Numbered from the stretch's first letter, positions 1 through 5,315 are shown. The stretch is DNA of 6,371 bases from Actinomycetes bacterium (GCA_021781315.1 JAJXXB010000280.1:1-6371), one strand, 5' to 3'. Program-made: numbers and translations. The notes: a model not told the origin generated them from the letters alone.

Positions 1-706
1 TCGCCTCGCGCTGCAACGTGGCGGCCGGACTGAGCACACGTTCGATTATCCAGCGATCGATGTCGGCCCTGTCGCTTGGCAGGTCGAAGTTGACCATGTC
101 GGTGGCGTACCCGACGACGCCTCCAATGACCGCAAAGACGCGCACGGCGGTCTCAAGCCCCGCGCCCACAGGTAGCCGAGTCGCCGCGATTCGAAAGTCA
201 TCTGGCTGCATGATCAGTTCAAGGCCCGCGCGTCCGCGTAGCGGGGCCTCACCGTCGGTGAGCGCCCGCATCATGGCGATTGCCGATCCGCAGAGGATGA
301 GCCGAGCCTTGCTTCCAGACTTGCGCAGTGCACCAGGCCCCAGAGCAGCGGTGAGAATCGACTCGACAGAAGGGTCGGCGGCGATGATGTGTCCGAACTC
401 GTCAAGGATCACTGGAATAACCGACTGCTCCCCGAGCTTTAGCAGTGCGCCTACCGCCTCTTCCCAGTTACCGAGCGCGAGGCGCCCGACTCCAAGGTGC
501 TCACCGAGCGCGTTCCCGAGTCGTTCCAACTGCACTGGGGTCTCGGCCCGGATTGCCTCAAAGTAGAACCCGCCCCGCCTTTCGGCCTGTTCGACGAGCA
601 TGGTCGACTTGCCGATACGGCGGCGACCGTAAACGAGACCAAGAAGTGGACGGTCAATGGAACTTTCCAGAAACGTCTCAAGTGCTGCCTTGTCCTGATT
701 TCTCAT
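1..706 (-). CDS. AAA/P-loop ATPase, archaeal ATPase/DUF234-like (3' end outside window)
   Basis: The reading frame is open from the ATG at 706 to the left edge, giving 235 codons; the C-terminal half lies outside. Visible parts are a Walker A loop YGRRRIGKST (about residues 26-35), a Walker B strand PVILDEF (about 98-104) and a sensor-like strand RLILCGSAIAMM (about 135-146), followed by PLRGRAGLELIM. The GRRRxGKS loop, the DEF Walker B and the CGS strand are the usual marks of the bacterial/archaeal ATPases annotated as ATP-binding protein or DUF234/archaeal ATPase, typically 400-480 residues with a C-terminal winged-helix or nuclease-like part. Their cellular role is poorly known, and they are common in accessory DNA. 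The start is fixed by an AAGGAGGAGG Shine-Dalgarno stretch at 715-724. Base composition is less GC-rich than in the right half, which fits acquisition by transfer (inference). The family call is firm; the function is unknown. Confidence 0.88.
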   Translation of the reverse strand, partial: MRNQDKAALETFLESSIDRPLLGLVYGRRRIGKSTMLVEQAERRGGFYFEAIRAETPVQLERLGNALGEHLGVGRLALGNWEEAVGALLKLGEQSVIPVILDEFGHIIAADPSVESILTAALGPGALRKSGSKARLILCGSAIAMMRALTDGEAPLRGRAGLELIMQPDDFRIAATRLPVGAGLETAVRVFAVIGGVVGYATDMVNFDLPSDRADIDRWIIERVLSPAATLQREA

Positions 707-714
707 ACCACGCG

Positions 715-724
715 CCTCCTCCTT
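715..724 (-). promoter_or_regulatory. Strong Shine-Dalgarno site of the ATPase gene
   Basis: On the minus strand this reads AAGGAGGAGG, ending 8 nt before the ATG at 706. It decides the start. It contrasts with the antitoxin, LysR and phosphatase genes, which have no such site and appear leaderless. Confidence 0.8.
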
Positions 725-749
725 CGCTGGGTCAAGCTGCCGTTTCCTC

Positions 750-786
750 ATACTATGTCATGTCATACTATGTTGATTCATAGTAT
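750..786. repeat. ATACTATG repeat cluster, probable operator of the ATPase gene
   Basis: The octamer ATACTATG occurs at 750-757 and 765-772 as direct repeats 15 bp apart, and inverted as CATAGTAT at 779-786. The last two form a perfect 8-bp inverted repeat around a 6-nt centre. The cluster lies 44-80 bp upstream of the ATPase start in an AT-rich stretch where its promoter should be. On the minus strand a possible -35 TTGTCA (797-792) and a -10-like CATAGT (773-768), 18 bp apart, overlap the repeats. This suggests binding of a repressor or of the ATPase itself; the binding protein is unknown. The repeats are seen directly; the operator role is inference. Confidence 0.55.
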
Positions 787-1064
787 TAAATGACAAATCT
801 CTATTCGGGACCTCGGATTCTGACCGTCACTGGTGATGCCAACAGTTCTCAGTCCAGCGATGAGTCGATGTCGGCCAGTGGCAAATTCGGGGGTTGGAGT
901 TGGAATGCCTGAATCATGCCAAAGTTCCGCAATCGGACACTCTCGACACCAACTAGTGGGGCGTGGTGGCACCCTGGTGGACGCTTATTGGTGCGGCCCC
1001 GTATTTCGTGGGGCGACTCTTTAGAAAATAGTACTCCTGACCAGTAAAAAGACACGATTCTCCA
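787..1064. other. Intergenic stretch without a recognisable gene
   Basis: This stretch is noticeably more AT-rich than its surroundings. No frame on either strand gives a protein I recognise, and I see no RNA gene. Its right end (about 1020-1064) is the AT-richest part and abuts the broken acyl-CoA dehydrogenase tail, so it contains the breakpoint that removed the rest of that gene. Confidence 0.5.
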
Positions 1065-1148
1065 ATGATCTACACGATCTTCGAGGGCACCTCGGAAATC
1101 CAGCGGCTCGTCATCGCGCGCGCCATCTCGGGCATCCGCATCCAGTAG
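1065..1148 (+). pseudogene. C-terminal relic of an acyl-CoA dehydrogenase
   Basis: From 1065 the plus strand encodes 27 residues containing IYTIFEGTSEIQRLVIAR and then AISGIRIQ before a TAG at 1146-1148. This is the near-universal C-terminal signature of acyl-CoA dehydrogenases (FAD flavoenzymes of fatty-acid beta-oxidation, about 380-400 residues); the EGTSEIQ segment carries FAD/substrate-site residues. Everything before it is missing. The frame meets a stop (TGA at 1038-1040) a few codons upstream, and the intervening residues do not look like the family. The piece is therefore the surviving end of a gene whose body was lost by insertion or deletion. It starts with an ATG by chance and is unlikely to give a functional product. 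Identity is very confident despite the short length because the motif is so characteristic. Confidence 0.85.
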
Positions 1149-1212
1149 TACGAGCCGCAAAACAGGCAGCGCCGCACAACGACGACCTCGAGCGTGGCGC
1201 CCTCGAAGACCC

Positions 1213-1501
1213 GTCGATCACGTCGAACGGAATCGACGTCTCGACTTCAGAACATCGAGCGTGTAGCACGGCGACGCCCCGGACTCCAGCCAGCGAGCGG
1301 GCCTCGTCGATCAGTGTGGTCTTGCCAGTTCCCGCCTCGCCGACGAGTATCAGAACGGTACCCGCACCGCGCCCCGTCGAGTGTCGCGGCGATCGCCACT
1401 TGAGCCTCGTCTCGCTCGAAGACGTGTAGGCCCCCCACCGCGCGACCATTCCGGTACAGTACCGACCTCGTCCCATCGATGCCTCCATGGTGCGCACGCA
1501 T
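1213..1501 (-). pseudogene. Frameshifted N-terminal relic of a LuxR/AAA_16-type ATPase regulator
   Basis: Two minus-strand frames join into one recognisable domain. The first, from an ATG at 1501 or a GTG at 1438, gives VFERDEAQVAIAATLDG. The next frame continues GRGAGTVLILVGEAGTGKTT (Walker A), then LIDEARSLAGVRGVAVLHAR and SEVETSIPFDVID. This is the N-terminal AAA_16 P-loop module of the large (about 900-residue) LuxR-family or adenylate-cyclase-associated regulators common in actinobacteria. The shift is explained by one extra base in the CCCC run at 1372-1375: removing one makes both halves read through as LDGRGAGTVL. Similarity stops near 1213, before the Walker B region, so the protein is also cut at its C-terminal side. 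No Shine-Dalgarno site precedes either start. Family assignment is good; the exact regulator subtype cannot be told. Confidence 0.72.
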
Positions 1502-1755
1502 CTGGCTGTATCGAACCGTCGAGCCGTGGATCGACGCGGAGGGTATGCCTCGGGCGTTCGCACGGCCAACGGTCGGACGAGTTCACTCGCTTTCACGGTG
1601 GTCAGTCGCCACGTTGATGGGAGACCATGTGACGCGTTTTGCCGCCACGCGACGGGACTGCTCGATGGTGTTTCGCCACTGTCGCGGGACCACTCGCTCG
1701 CCGGTAGTGGGACTACGCCTGGACCCACTCTCGTCCGTTGAAGATCCGTTCACCG
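1502..1755. other. No recognisable gene; possible decayed sequence
   Basis: Several frames are open here on both strands, as expected of GC-rich DNA, but none yields a domain, motif or plausible start with a ribosome site. The segment lies upstream of the LuxR-type relic and before the antitoxin promoter region. It may be decayed coding DNA belonging to the same scar. I see no RNA gene or mobile-element end. Confidence 0.4.
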
Positions 1756-1797
1756 GGTCACGGTCGATTCCGATACCTGGCGCCGGACGCCGTGACC
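1756..1797. repeat. 8-bp inverted repeat upstream of the antitoxin gene
   Basis: GGTCACGG at 1756-1763 and its exact reverse complement CCGTGACC at 1790-1797 are separated by 26 bp. The right arm contains the likely -35 (GTGACC, 1792-1797) of the antitoxin promoter. Phd-type antitoxins usually repress their own operon by binding inverted repeats over the promoter, so this is a candidate operator (inference). Confidence 0.35.
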
Positions 1798-1821
1798 GGC
1801 TTGGGAGTCATGTGCTACATT
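1792..1821 (+). promoter_or_regulatory. Likely leaderless promoter of the toxin-antitoxin operon
   Basis: GTGACC (1792-1797) and TACATT (1816-1821) are separated by 18 bp, and TG at 1813-1814 gives an extended -10. Transcription would start around 1828-1830, at or just before the ATG at 1830, so the antitoxin mRNA would have essentially no leader. No Shine-Dalgarno site lies at a workable distance. Confidence 0.5.
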
Positions 1822-1829
1822 TGAAGTAT

Positions 1830-2093
1830 ATGAAGACCATCGGGGTGCGCGAACTCCAACAGCACGCGTCGGCGGCGCTGCGCCGAGTTGAGCGCGGTGA
1901 AACGATCGGCGTAACCGATCGGGGGCGCCTCGTGGCGGTGCTCAGCGCCCCGTCGGCCGCCACGGGGGCGGCGGCGCTCGTGGCGTCGAGTCGGGTCACT
2001 GGCGCGCGCCGTCAACCGCGCGACCTTCCCGAGCCGGTGCGTGTCGCGCGCTCGACGGCTGAGGTCCTCGACGAGTTACGCGCCGAGGGCTAG
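1830..2093 (+). CDS. Phd/YefM-family antitoxin
   Basis: The 87-residue protein begins MKTIGVRELQQHASAALRRV and continues with RGETIGVTDRGRLVAVLS, the standard N-terminal fold of the Phd/YefM antitoxins (prevent-host-death family): a DNA-binding dimer that represses its own operon. The remaining residues from about 45 (AATGAAALVASS onward, ending VLDELRAEG) are Ala/Arg/Glu-rich and probably form the flexible tail that wraps and blocks the toxin. The ATG at 1830 is chosen because the conserved domain starts there exactly and a -10 box sits 8 nt before it; the frame stays open upstream but that part is not conserved-looking. The toxin gene follows after 5 nt, so the two are co-transcribed. Antitoxins of this kind are labile and degraded by Lon/Clp proteases in studied relatives. 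Confidence 0.9.
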   Translation: MKTIGVRELQQHASAALRRVERGETIGVTDRGRLVAVLSAPSAATGAAALVASSRVTGARRQPRDLPEPVRVARSTAEVLDELRAEG

Positions 2094-2098
2094 CGCCC

Positions 2099-2485
2099 GT
2101 GGTGTGGTACCTCGACACGTCGGCGTTCCTCAAGCTCATCACGACCGAGGCGGAGTCGCCACCCGTACGGGCGTGGTTCTTCGCACACGAGTCGATCTGG
2201 TCCAGTCAGCTTCTCTACACCGAGGCACTGCGCGCTGGCGTGCGACTCGGTGTCGAGGTCGACGTAATCGAGGAGGCCCTGGAGACGATCTCGCTCGTAC
2301 TGCCGAGTGCCACCACCTTCTTCACCGCTGGTCGACTTGAGCCGTCATCGCTGCGCTCACTGGATGCCCTTCATCTCGCCACCGCGTTGGAGATCGGGGA
2401 CGACCTCGAAGGGATGGTCGTCTACGACGAGCGCCTCGCATCGGCGGCTCGCGCCGCGTCCCTGGACGTGATTCAGCCGCGCTAG
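2099..2485 (+). CDS. VapC-type PIN-domain ribonuclease toxin
   Basis: This 128-residue single PIN domain matches the usual VapC length (125-140). The acidic metal-binding residues are all in place: D6 in WYLDTSAFLKL, E42 in LLYTEALRA, D89 in RSLDALHLATA and D110 in VVYDERLASAA. PIN toxins are Mg2+/Mn2+-dependent endoribonucleases; known VapCs cut tRNA or rRNA and stop translation when the antitoxin is lost. The preferred start is GTG at 2099, with GAGGG at 2085-2089 inside the antitoxin's last codons serving as ribosome site (9 nt spacing); the adjacent GTG at 2102 is equally possible. The gene follows the antitoxin stop by 5 nt, giving the usual antitoxin-first operon. With all four acidic residues and an unbroken frame it is probably active. 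The RNA target cannot be read from sequence. Confidence 0.93.
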   Translation: MVWYLDTSAFLKLITTEAESPPVRAWFFAHESIWSSQLLYTEALRAGVRLGVEVDVIEEALETISLVLPSATTFFTAGRLEPSSLRSLDALHLATALEIGDDLEGMVVYDERLASAARAASLDVIQPR

Positions 2486-2640
2486 GTGATCGGCCGAGGC
2501 GTTGTCACCACGTCCGAGTTCGTCGACCCGCTTCGTGCCGATTGTCCCCGCACCACCCGATGCCGGCACCTGGATGGACGTCGCGTCTGAGCGAATGCAC
2601 GGCCACGACGAGCGCGAACTCGTGGCGAGAACACCGCGCT

Positions 2641-2675
2641 GCCGCGGGTCGCGGCGAGGATGCGTCAGAAGACGC
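2641..2675. terminator. Two tandem GC hairpins downstream of the toxin gene (possible terminator)
   Basis: GCCGCG/CGCGGC (2641-2646 and 2650-2655, 3-nt loop) is followed by GCGTC/GACGC (2662-2666 and 2671-2675, AGAA loop). There is no long T-run, only CATTTCGCTTT. They lie in the gene-free gap 2486-2720, about 155 bp after the toxin stop and before the next promoter, so they could end the toxin-antitoxin transcript. Weak evidence; GC-rich DNA makes such hairpins by chance. Confidence 0.25.
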
Positions 2676-2720
2676 CATTTCGCTTTCCATACCGTGGCCA
2701 CAACGACGACCACTTTCTCG

Positions 2721-2726
2721 TAGACT
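2721..2726 (+). promoter_or_regulatory. -10 box (TAGACT) before the PAP2 gene
   Basis: TAGACT fits the TAnnnT pattern and sits 6 nt before the ATC at 2733, where the conserved protein would begin. It also contains the last in-frame stop (TAG, 2721-2723), so the coding frame cannot extend further upstream. I see no convincing -35. Confidence 0.45.
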
Positions 2727-2732
2727 GGCCCA

Positions 2733-3212
2733 ATCGATTCCGTCATCGTCTTTGTCGCCAAGTACTTCCTCTTCCTTAGCGTGGCGGGGGTCGCCGTCTA
2801 TTGGTTGCGCGCCGCGCGGCCGCTCAAGTTCACGCTCGCCTGGCAGCTCATCGTCGGCGGACTGATCGCGCTCGCCCTCGCGCGCATCGGCGGCCACTTC
2901 TACTACGACACCCGGCCCTTCGTGCGCGACCACGTCAAGCCGCTCTTTCCCCACGCGCCCGACAACGGCTTCCCCTCGGACCACGCGCTGCTGACCTCGT
3001 TCCTCGCGTACTCGTTCTGGCGCTACTCCAAGCCCTTCGCGCTGGCCCTGTTCGTGAACGCCCTGCTCGTCTCGGCGGCGCGCGTGGCCGCCCACGTGCA
3101 CAGCCCGATCGACATCGTCGGGTCGTTCATCTTCTCGCTGATCGGCGCCTACGTTGTTACCCTGATCGACCGGCGCCTCGACCGCGGGCGCCACGCACTG
3201 CCGCGCCACTGA
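2733..3212 (+). CDS. PAP2-family membrane phosphatase (undecaprenyl-diphosphatase BcrC-like)
   Basis: A small integral-membrane acid phosphatase. Counting from the GTG at 2781, the three PAP2 motifs are the region ending YYDTRPFV (R45-P46), the catalytic-loop GFPSDHALLTS (P65-S66-D67-H68), and SAARVAAHVHSPIDIVGS (R101, H105 and H107, D111), carrying the general acid and nucleophile histidines. BcrC-type relatives dephosphorylate undecaprenyl diphosphate to recycle the cell-wall lipid carrier; other lipid phosphates are possible. The GTG at 2781 gives 143 residues but has no ribosome site and would delete the first part of a hydrophobic helix. Upstream, in frame back to the TAG at 2721, lies IDSVIVFVAKYFLFLSVAG, which looks like the genuine N-terminus, yet the codon at its head (2733) is ATC. 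So the start is unresolved: a rare ATC start, a mutated ATG, or a shortened protein from 2781. The stop directly abuts the LysR stop. Confidence 0.85.
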   Translation: MDSVIVFVAKYFLFLSVAGVAVYWLRAARPLKFTLAWQLIVGGLIALALARIGGHFYYDTRPFVRDHVKPLFPHAPDNGFPSDHALLTSFLAYSFWRYSKPFALALFVNALLVSAARVAAHVHSPIDIVGSFIFSLIGAYVVTLIDRRLDRGRHALPRH

Positions 3213-3218
3213 TCAGTG
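3207..3218. repeat. 12-bp perfect palindrome spanning two convergent stop codons
   Basis: CACTGATCAGTG reads identically on both strands and contains the TGA of the PAP2 gene (3210-3212) and, on the other strand, the TGA of the LysR gene (3215-3213). The two genes end with zero bases between them. Confidence 0.6.
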
Positions 3219-4112
3219 ACTGGCGATGGCCCCGAGGAGGGTCCGCGCCGGGGCGCTGAGTTCGCTGTGCGCGCGCCAGACCGCTCGGATTGACCGGGTC
3301 AGGTTGAGCCCCGCCACCGGCACCGCCACGAGGCGCTTGTCGGCGAGCTCGGCCGCCACGGCGAGCCGGCTCAGCACCGCGGGCCCGAGCCCGGCCGCGA
3401 CGGCGGACTTGATGGCCGTCGTCGACGCGAGCTCGACGGCGATGCTCGGGGCAAGTCCCTCGCGCGCGAGGGCGTGCACGAGCACCTGGCGGGTCCCCGA
3501 ACCGGGCTCGCGGCTCACCAGCGCGGCGCCGGCGAGCATCGCCGGGGTGAGCGGCGTCCTCCGGCGAGCCCACGCGTGGCTGGGCGCCACGACCACGGCG
3601 AGCTCGTCGCGATAGACCGTGCGGCCCTGGAGGCCCTCGGGCAGTGATGCCCCCTCGACGAAGCCGAGGTCGACCTCGTCGCGCGCGAAGAGCGCGGCGA
3701 CCTCCTCGGAGTTGGCCATGCGCAGCGACACCGTCGTGGGCGTCGTCGCGTAGAGGGGGGCGAGCCAGGTCGGCAGCAGGTACTCGGCGACCGTCAGGCT
3801 GGCGGCGATGCGCAGCTGGGAGTCCTGATCACTGCGCAGCGCGCGGGCGCCGCCGGCGAGGGCGCGCATCGCGGCGAGCACCTTGTCGGCCCAGCCCACG
3901 ACGGCGAGCCCGTCGGGGGTGAGCCGCGCGCCGGTCGTGTGTCGCTCGACCAGTCGCAGCTGCAGGGCGGCCTCGAGCCCGCGGATGCGCACGCTCGCGG
4001 CCGGCTGGCTGATGTGATGGGCCATCGCGGCCCGGCGGATCGAACCCGTCTCGGCGACGCTCACGAGCAGCTCGAGGGCCGTGAGATCAGGCCACTCCTC
4101 GCGCGTCGTCAT
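3213..4112 (-). CDS. LysR-family transcriptional regulator, probable regulator of the divergent yeiH-like gene
   Basis: The 299-residue length is typical for LysR regulators. The N-terminal winged helix-turn-helix spans about residues 10-70 (LTALELLVSVAETGSIRRAA, then HHISQPAASVRIRGLEAAL and LVERHTTGARLTPDG). A linker helix follows, then a periplasmic-binding-like effector domain from about residue 95 (QLRIAASLTVAEYLLPTWL, VDLGFVEGA, SREPGSGTRQVL, AVAAGLGPAVLS). The GSGTR turn is common in the CysB/CbbR/YeiE side of the family. It is divergent from a YeiH-like transporter gene with 82 bp between start codons; in enterobacteria the LysR regulator YeiE likewise sits next to yeiH. By analogy the inducer may be a sulfur oxyanion (inference). 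A perfect -10 (TATAAT) 8 nt before the ATG and no Shine-Dalgarno site indicate leaderless translation. Autorepression through the overlapping T-N11-A box is likely. Confidence 0.92.
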   Translation of the reverse strand: MTTREEWPDLTALELLVSVAETGSIRRAAMAHHISQPAASVRIRGLEAALQLRLVERHTTGARLTPDGLAVVGWADKVLAAMRALAGGARALRSDQDSQLRIAASLTVAEYLLPTWLAPLYATTPTTVSLRMANSEEVAALFARDEVDLGFVEGASLPEGLQGRTVYRDELAVVVAPSHAWARRRTPLTPAMLAGAALVSREPGSGTRQVLVHALAREGLAPSIAVELASTTAIKSAVAAGLGPAVLSRLAVAAELADKRLVAVPVAGLNLTRSIRAVWRAHSELSAPARTLLGAIASH

Positions 4113-4125
4113 AACCAGTGATTAT
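4111..4125. promoter_or_regulatory. Candidate LysR binding box (T-N11-A dyad) over the LysR start
   Basis: Positions 4111-4125 read ATAACCAGTGATTAT: ATAA and TTAT arms around a 7-nt centre, with TAA...TTA inside giving the T-N11-A spacing typical of LysR sites. It covers the LysR start codon and most of its -10, so binding would block LysR transcription. It lies 70-84 bp upstream of the yeiH-like start, suitable for activation of that gene. Symmetry is seen directly; binding is inference. Confidence 0.5.
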
Positions 4126-4126
4126 A
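4121..4126 (-). promoter_or_regulatory. Consensus -10 (TATAAT) of the LysR gene
   Basis: TATAAT on the minus strand, followed by 8 nt and then the ATG at 4112. Transcription should begin at or 1-2 nt before the start codon. No clear -35 is seen. Confidence 0.6.
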
Positions 4127-4183
4127 ACGAACGCTCGTCGCGGGCCTAGTCAGCGGGCCCGGCAACCCCAAGACTGGAAGACG

Positions 4184-4190
4184 AGGAGGT
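4184..4190 (+). promoter_or_regulatory. Shine-Dalgarno site of the yeiH-like gene
   Basis: AGGAGGT ends 4 nt before the ATG at 4195 (5 nt from the core AGGAGG). It fixes the start and shows that this gene, unlike its divergent LysR neighbour, has a real 5' leader. Confidence 0.8.
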
Positions 4191-4194
4191 TCCC

Positions 4195-5283
4195 ATGGCG
4201 ATTGACCCAGCCGAGATTGACACCACCGAGCACGACGGTGCCGCGACGACGACTGTCGAGGCGCCTCGCGCCTCGCGCCTCGCCGCCGTCGCGCCGGGAC
4301 TCGCGCTTGCGACGCTGATTGGCGTGGCCGCGACCTTCATCGCCCACGTGGCGCCGATCGTCGGTGCGCCGGTGATCGCGATCGTCATTGGCATCGTCGT
4401 CGCGCTGGTGCGCCCGGCGAGCGACGGCCTCAAGCCCGGCCTGCACCTGGCGAGCAAGCGGGTCCTGCAGGCCTCCATCATCCTGCTCGGCACGGGGCTC
4501 TCCCTGCACCAGGTGGCCTCGACCGGCGTGTCCTCGCTGCCGGTCCTGCTCGGCACGCTCACCATCGCACTCGGCGCCGCCTGGCTGATCGGGCGCTGGC
4601 TCGGAGTCGTCGGGGACGTGCGCACCCTCATCGGGGTGGGCACGGCGATCTGCGGGGCGTCGGCCATCGCCGCGACCGACGCGGTGATCGACGCGCCCGA
4701 GCGCGACGTCGCCTACTCGGTGGCGACGATCTTCACCTTCAACGTGATCGCGGTCCTGACGTTCCCGCTCATGGGCCACGCGCTGCACCTTTCCCAGCAC
4801 TCCTTCGGACTGCTCGCGGGCACCGCGATCAATGACGTCTCCTCGGTCGTCGCGGCCGCCACGGTCTACGGCCACGCCGCGTCCTCCTACGCGATCATCG
4901 TGAAGCTGTCGCGCACGCTCATGATCATCCCGATCGCGCTGTTCCTCGCCTTCTGGCGCACGCGCGCCGAGGAGAAGCGCGAAGTGGCGGCGGGGGTCAA
5001 CGTGAACCGCGCGCGGCTCGTCAAGATCTTCCCCTGGTTCATCGTCTGGTTCGTCGGCGCCGTGATACTGAACAGCGTCGGCGCGATTCCCGCTCAGCTC
5101 AGCCACGACCTCGGCAACCTCGCCCAGGTCTTCATCGCCATCGCGCTCGCCGCCATCGGCCTCTCCACCCGGCTGCGCGACATCCGCCGGGCGGGCTTTC
5201 GCCCGCTGGCCCTGGGTGCGAGCCTGTGGGTCGTGGTGACCCTGGCGAGCCTGGGGCTGCAGGCCCTTACCGGCCAGGGGTGA
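4195..5283 (+). CDS. YeiH/UPF0324 family membrane protein (putative sulfate exporter family)
   Basis: A 362-residue polytopic membrane protein with about 9-11 hydrophobic helices beginning near residue 30. The first 28 residues are polar and acidic and probably cytoplasmic. Family signatures are SIILLGTGLSL (about 94-104), GVGTAICGASAIAA (147-160), GTAINDVSSVVAAA (209-222) and VKLSRTLMIIPIAL, all standard in the YeiH/UPF0324 (Cons_hypoth698) proteins of 330-360 residues. Members are annotated as putative sulfate or sulfur-oxyanion exporters mainly by association with sulfonate/sulfite metabolism; direct transport data are scarce, so the substrate is a family-level inference. It is divergent from a LysR gene that probably controls it. 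The phosphatase gene begins 40 nt after its stop but has a promoter-like box of its own. Confidence 0.93.
   Translation: MAIDPAEIDTTEHDGAATTTVEAPRASRLAAVAPGLALATLIGVAATFIAHVAPIVGAPVIAIVIGIVVALVRPASDGLKPGLHLASKRVLQASIILLGTGLSLHQVASTGVSSLPVLLGTLTIALGAAWLIGRWLGVVGDVRTLIGVGTAICGASAIAATDAVIDAPERDVAYSVATIFTFNVIAVLTFPLMGHALHLSQHSFGLLAGTAINDVSSVVAAATVYGHAASSYAIIVKLSRTLMIIPIALFLAFWRTRAEEKREVAAGVNVNRARLVKIFPWFIVWFVGAVILNSVGAIPAQLSHDLGNLAQVFIAIALAAIGLSTRLRDIRRAGFRPLALGASLWVVVTLASLGLQALTGQG
4261..4281 (+). repeat. Three tandem copies of the heptamer GCGCCTC
   Basis: Perfect copies lie at 4261-4267, 4268-4274 and 4275-4281, inside codons 23-29 of the yeiH-like gene. Because the unit is not a multiple of three, loss or gain of one copy would frameshift the gene near its start. 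Three copies is short and may be chance in GC-rich DNA. Confidence 0.6.
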
Positions 5284-5309
5284 CGACTCGCCCGCGGACG
5301 GGCGCGCGG

Positions 5310-5315
5310 TAGGGT
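5310..5315 (+). promoter_or_regulatory. Possible -10 (TAGGGT) of the phosphatase gene
   Basis: TAGGGT ends 8 nt before the ATG at 5324, the same distance as in the antitoxin and LysR genes, with no purine-rich ribosome site at the normal position. This suggests leaderless initiation from its own promoter in the 40-bp gap. No convincing -35. Confidence 0.35.

Noticed and set aside
18..566. 182-codon plus-strand open frame at the left edge
   Set aside because: Ser/Pro/Arg-rich with no domain. The minus strand here encodes the ATPase with intact Walker motifs and a strong ribosome site.
778..1160. Small minus-strand open frames between the ATPase promoter and the acyl-CoA dehydrogenase relic
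   Set aside because: No recognisable protein features or ribosome sites. One overlaps the relic in antisense.
1479..1829. N-terminal extension of the antitoxin back to 1479
   Set aside because: The frame is open but the extra 117 residues match nothing, while a promoter and the conserved MKT start sit at 1816-1832.
2505..3209. 234-codon open frame on the minus strand opposite the PAP2 gene
   Set aside because: Highly charged, repetitive composition with no motif. The PAP2 motifs on the plus strand are unmistakable.
4142..4160. GGGCC/GGCCC short stem in the LysR-yeiH intergenic region
   Set aside because: Only 5 bp with a 9-nt loop in very GC-rich sequence; expected by chance.
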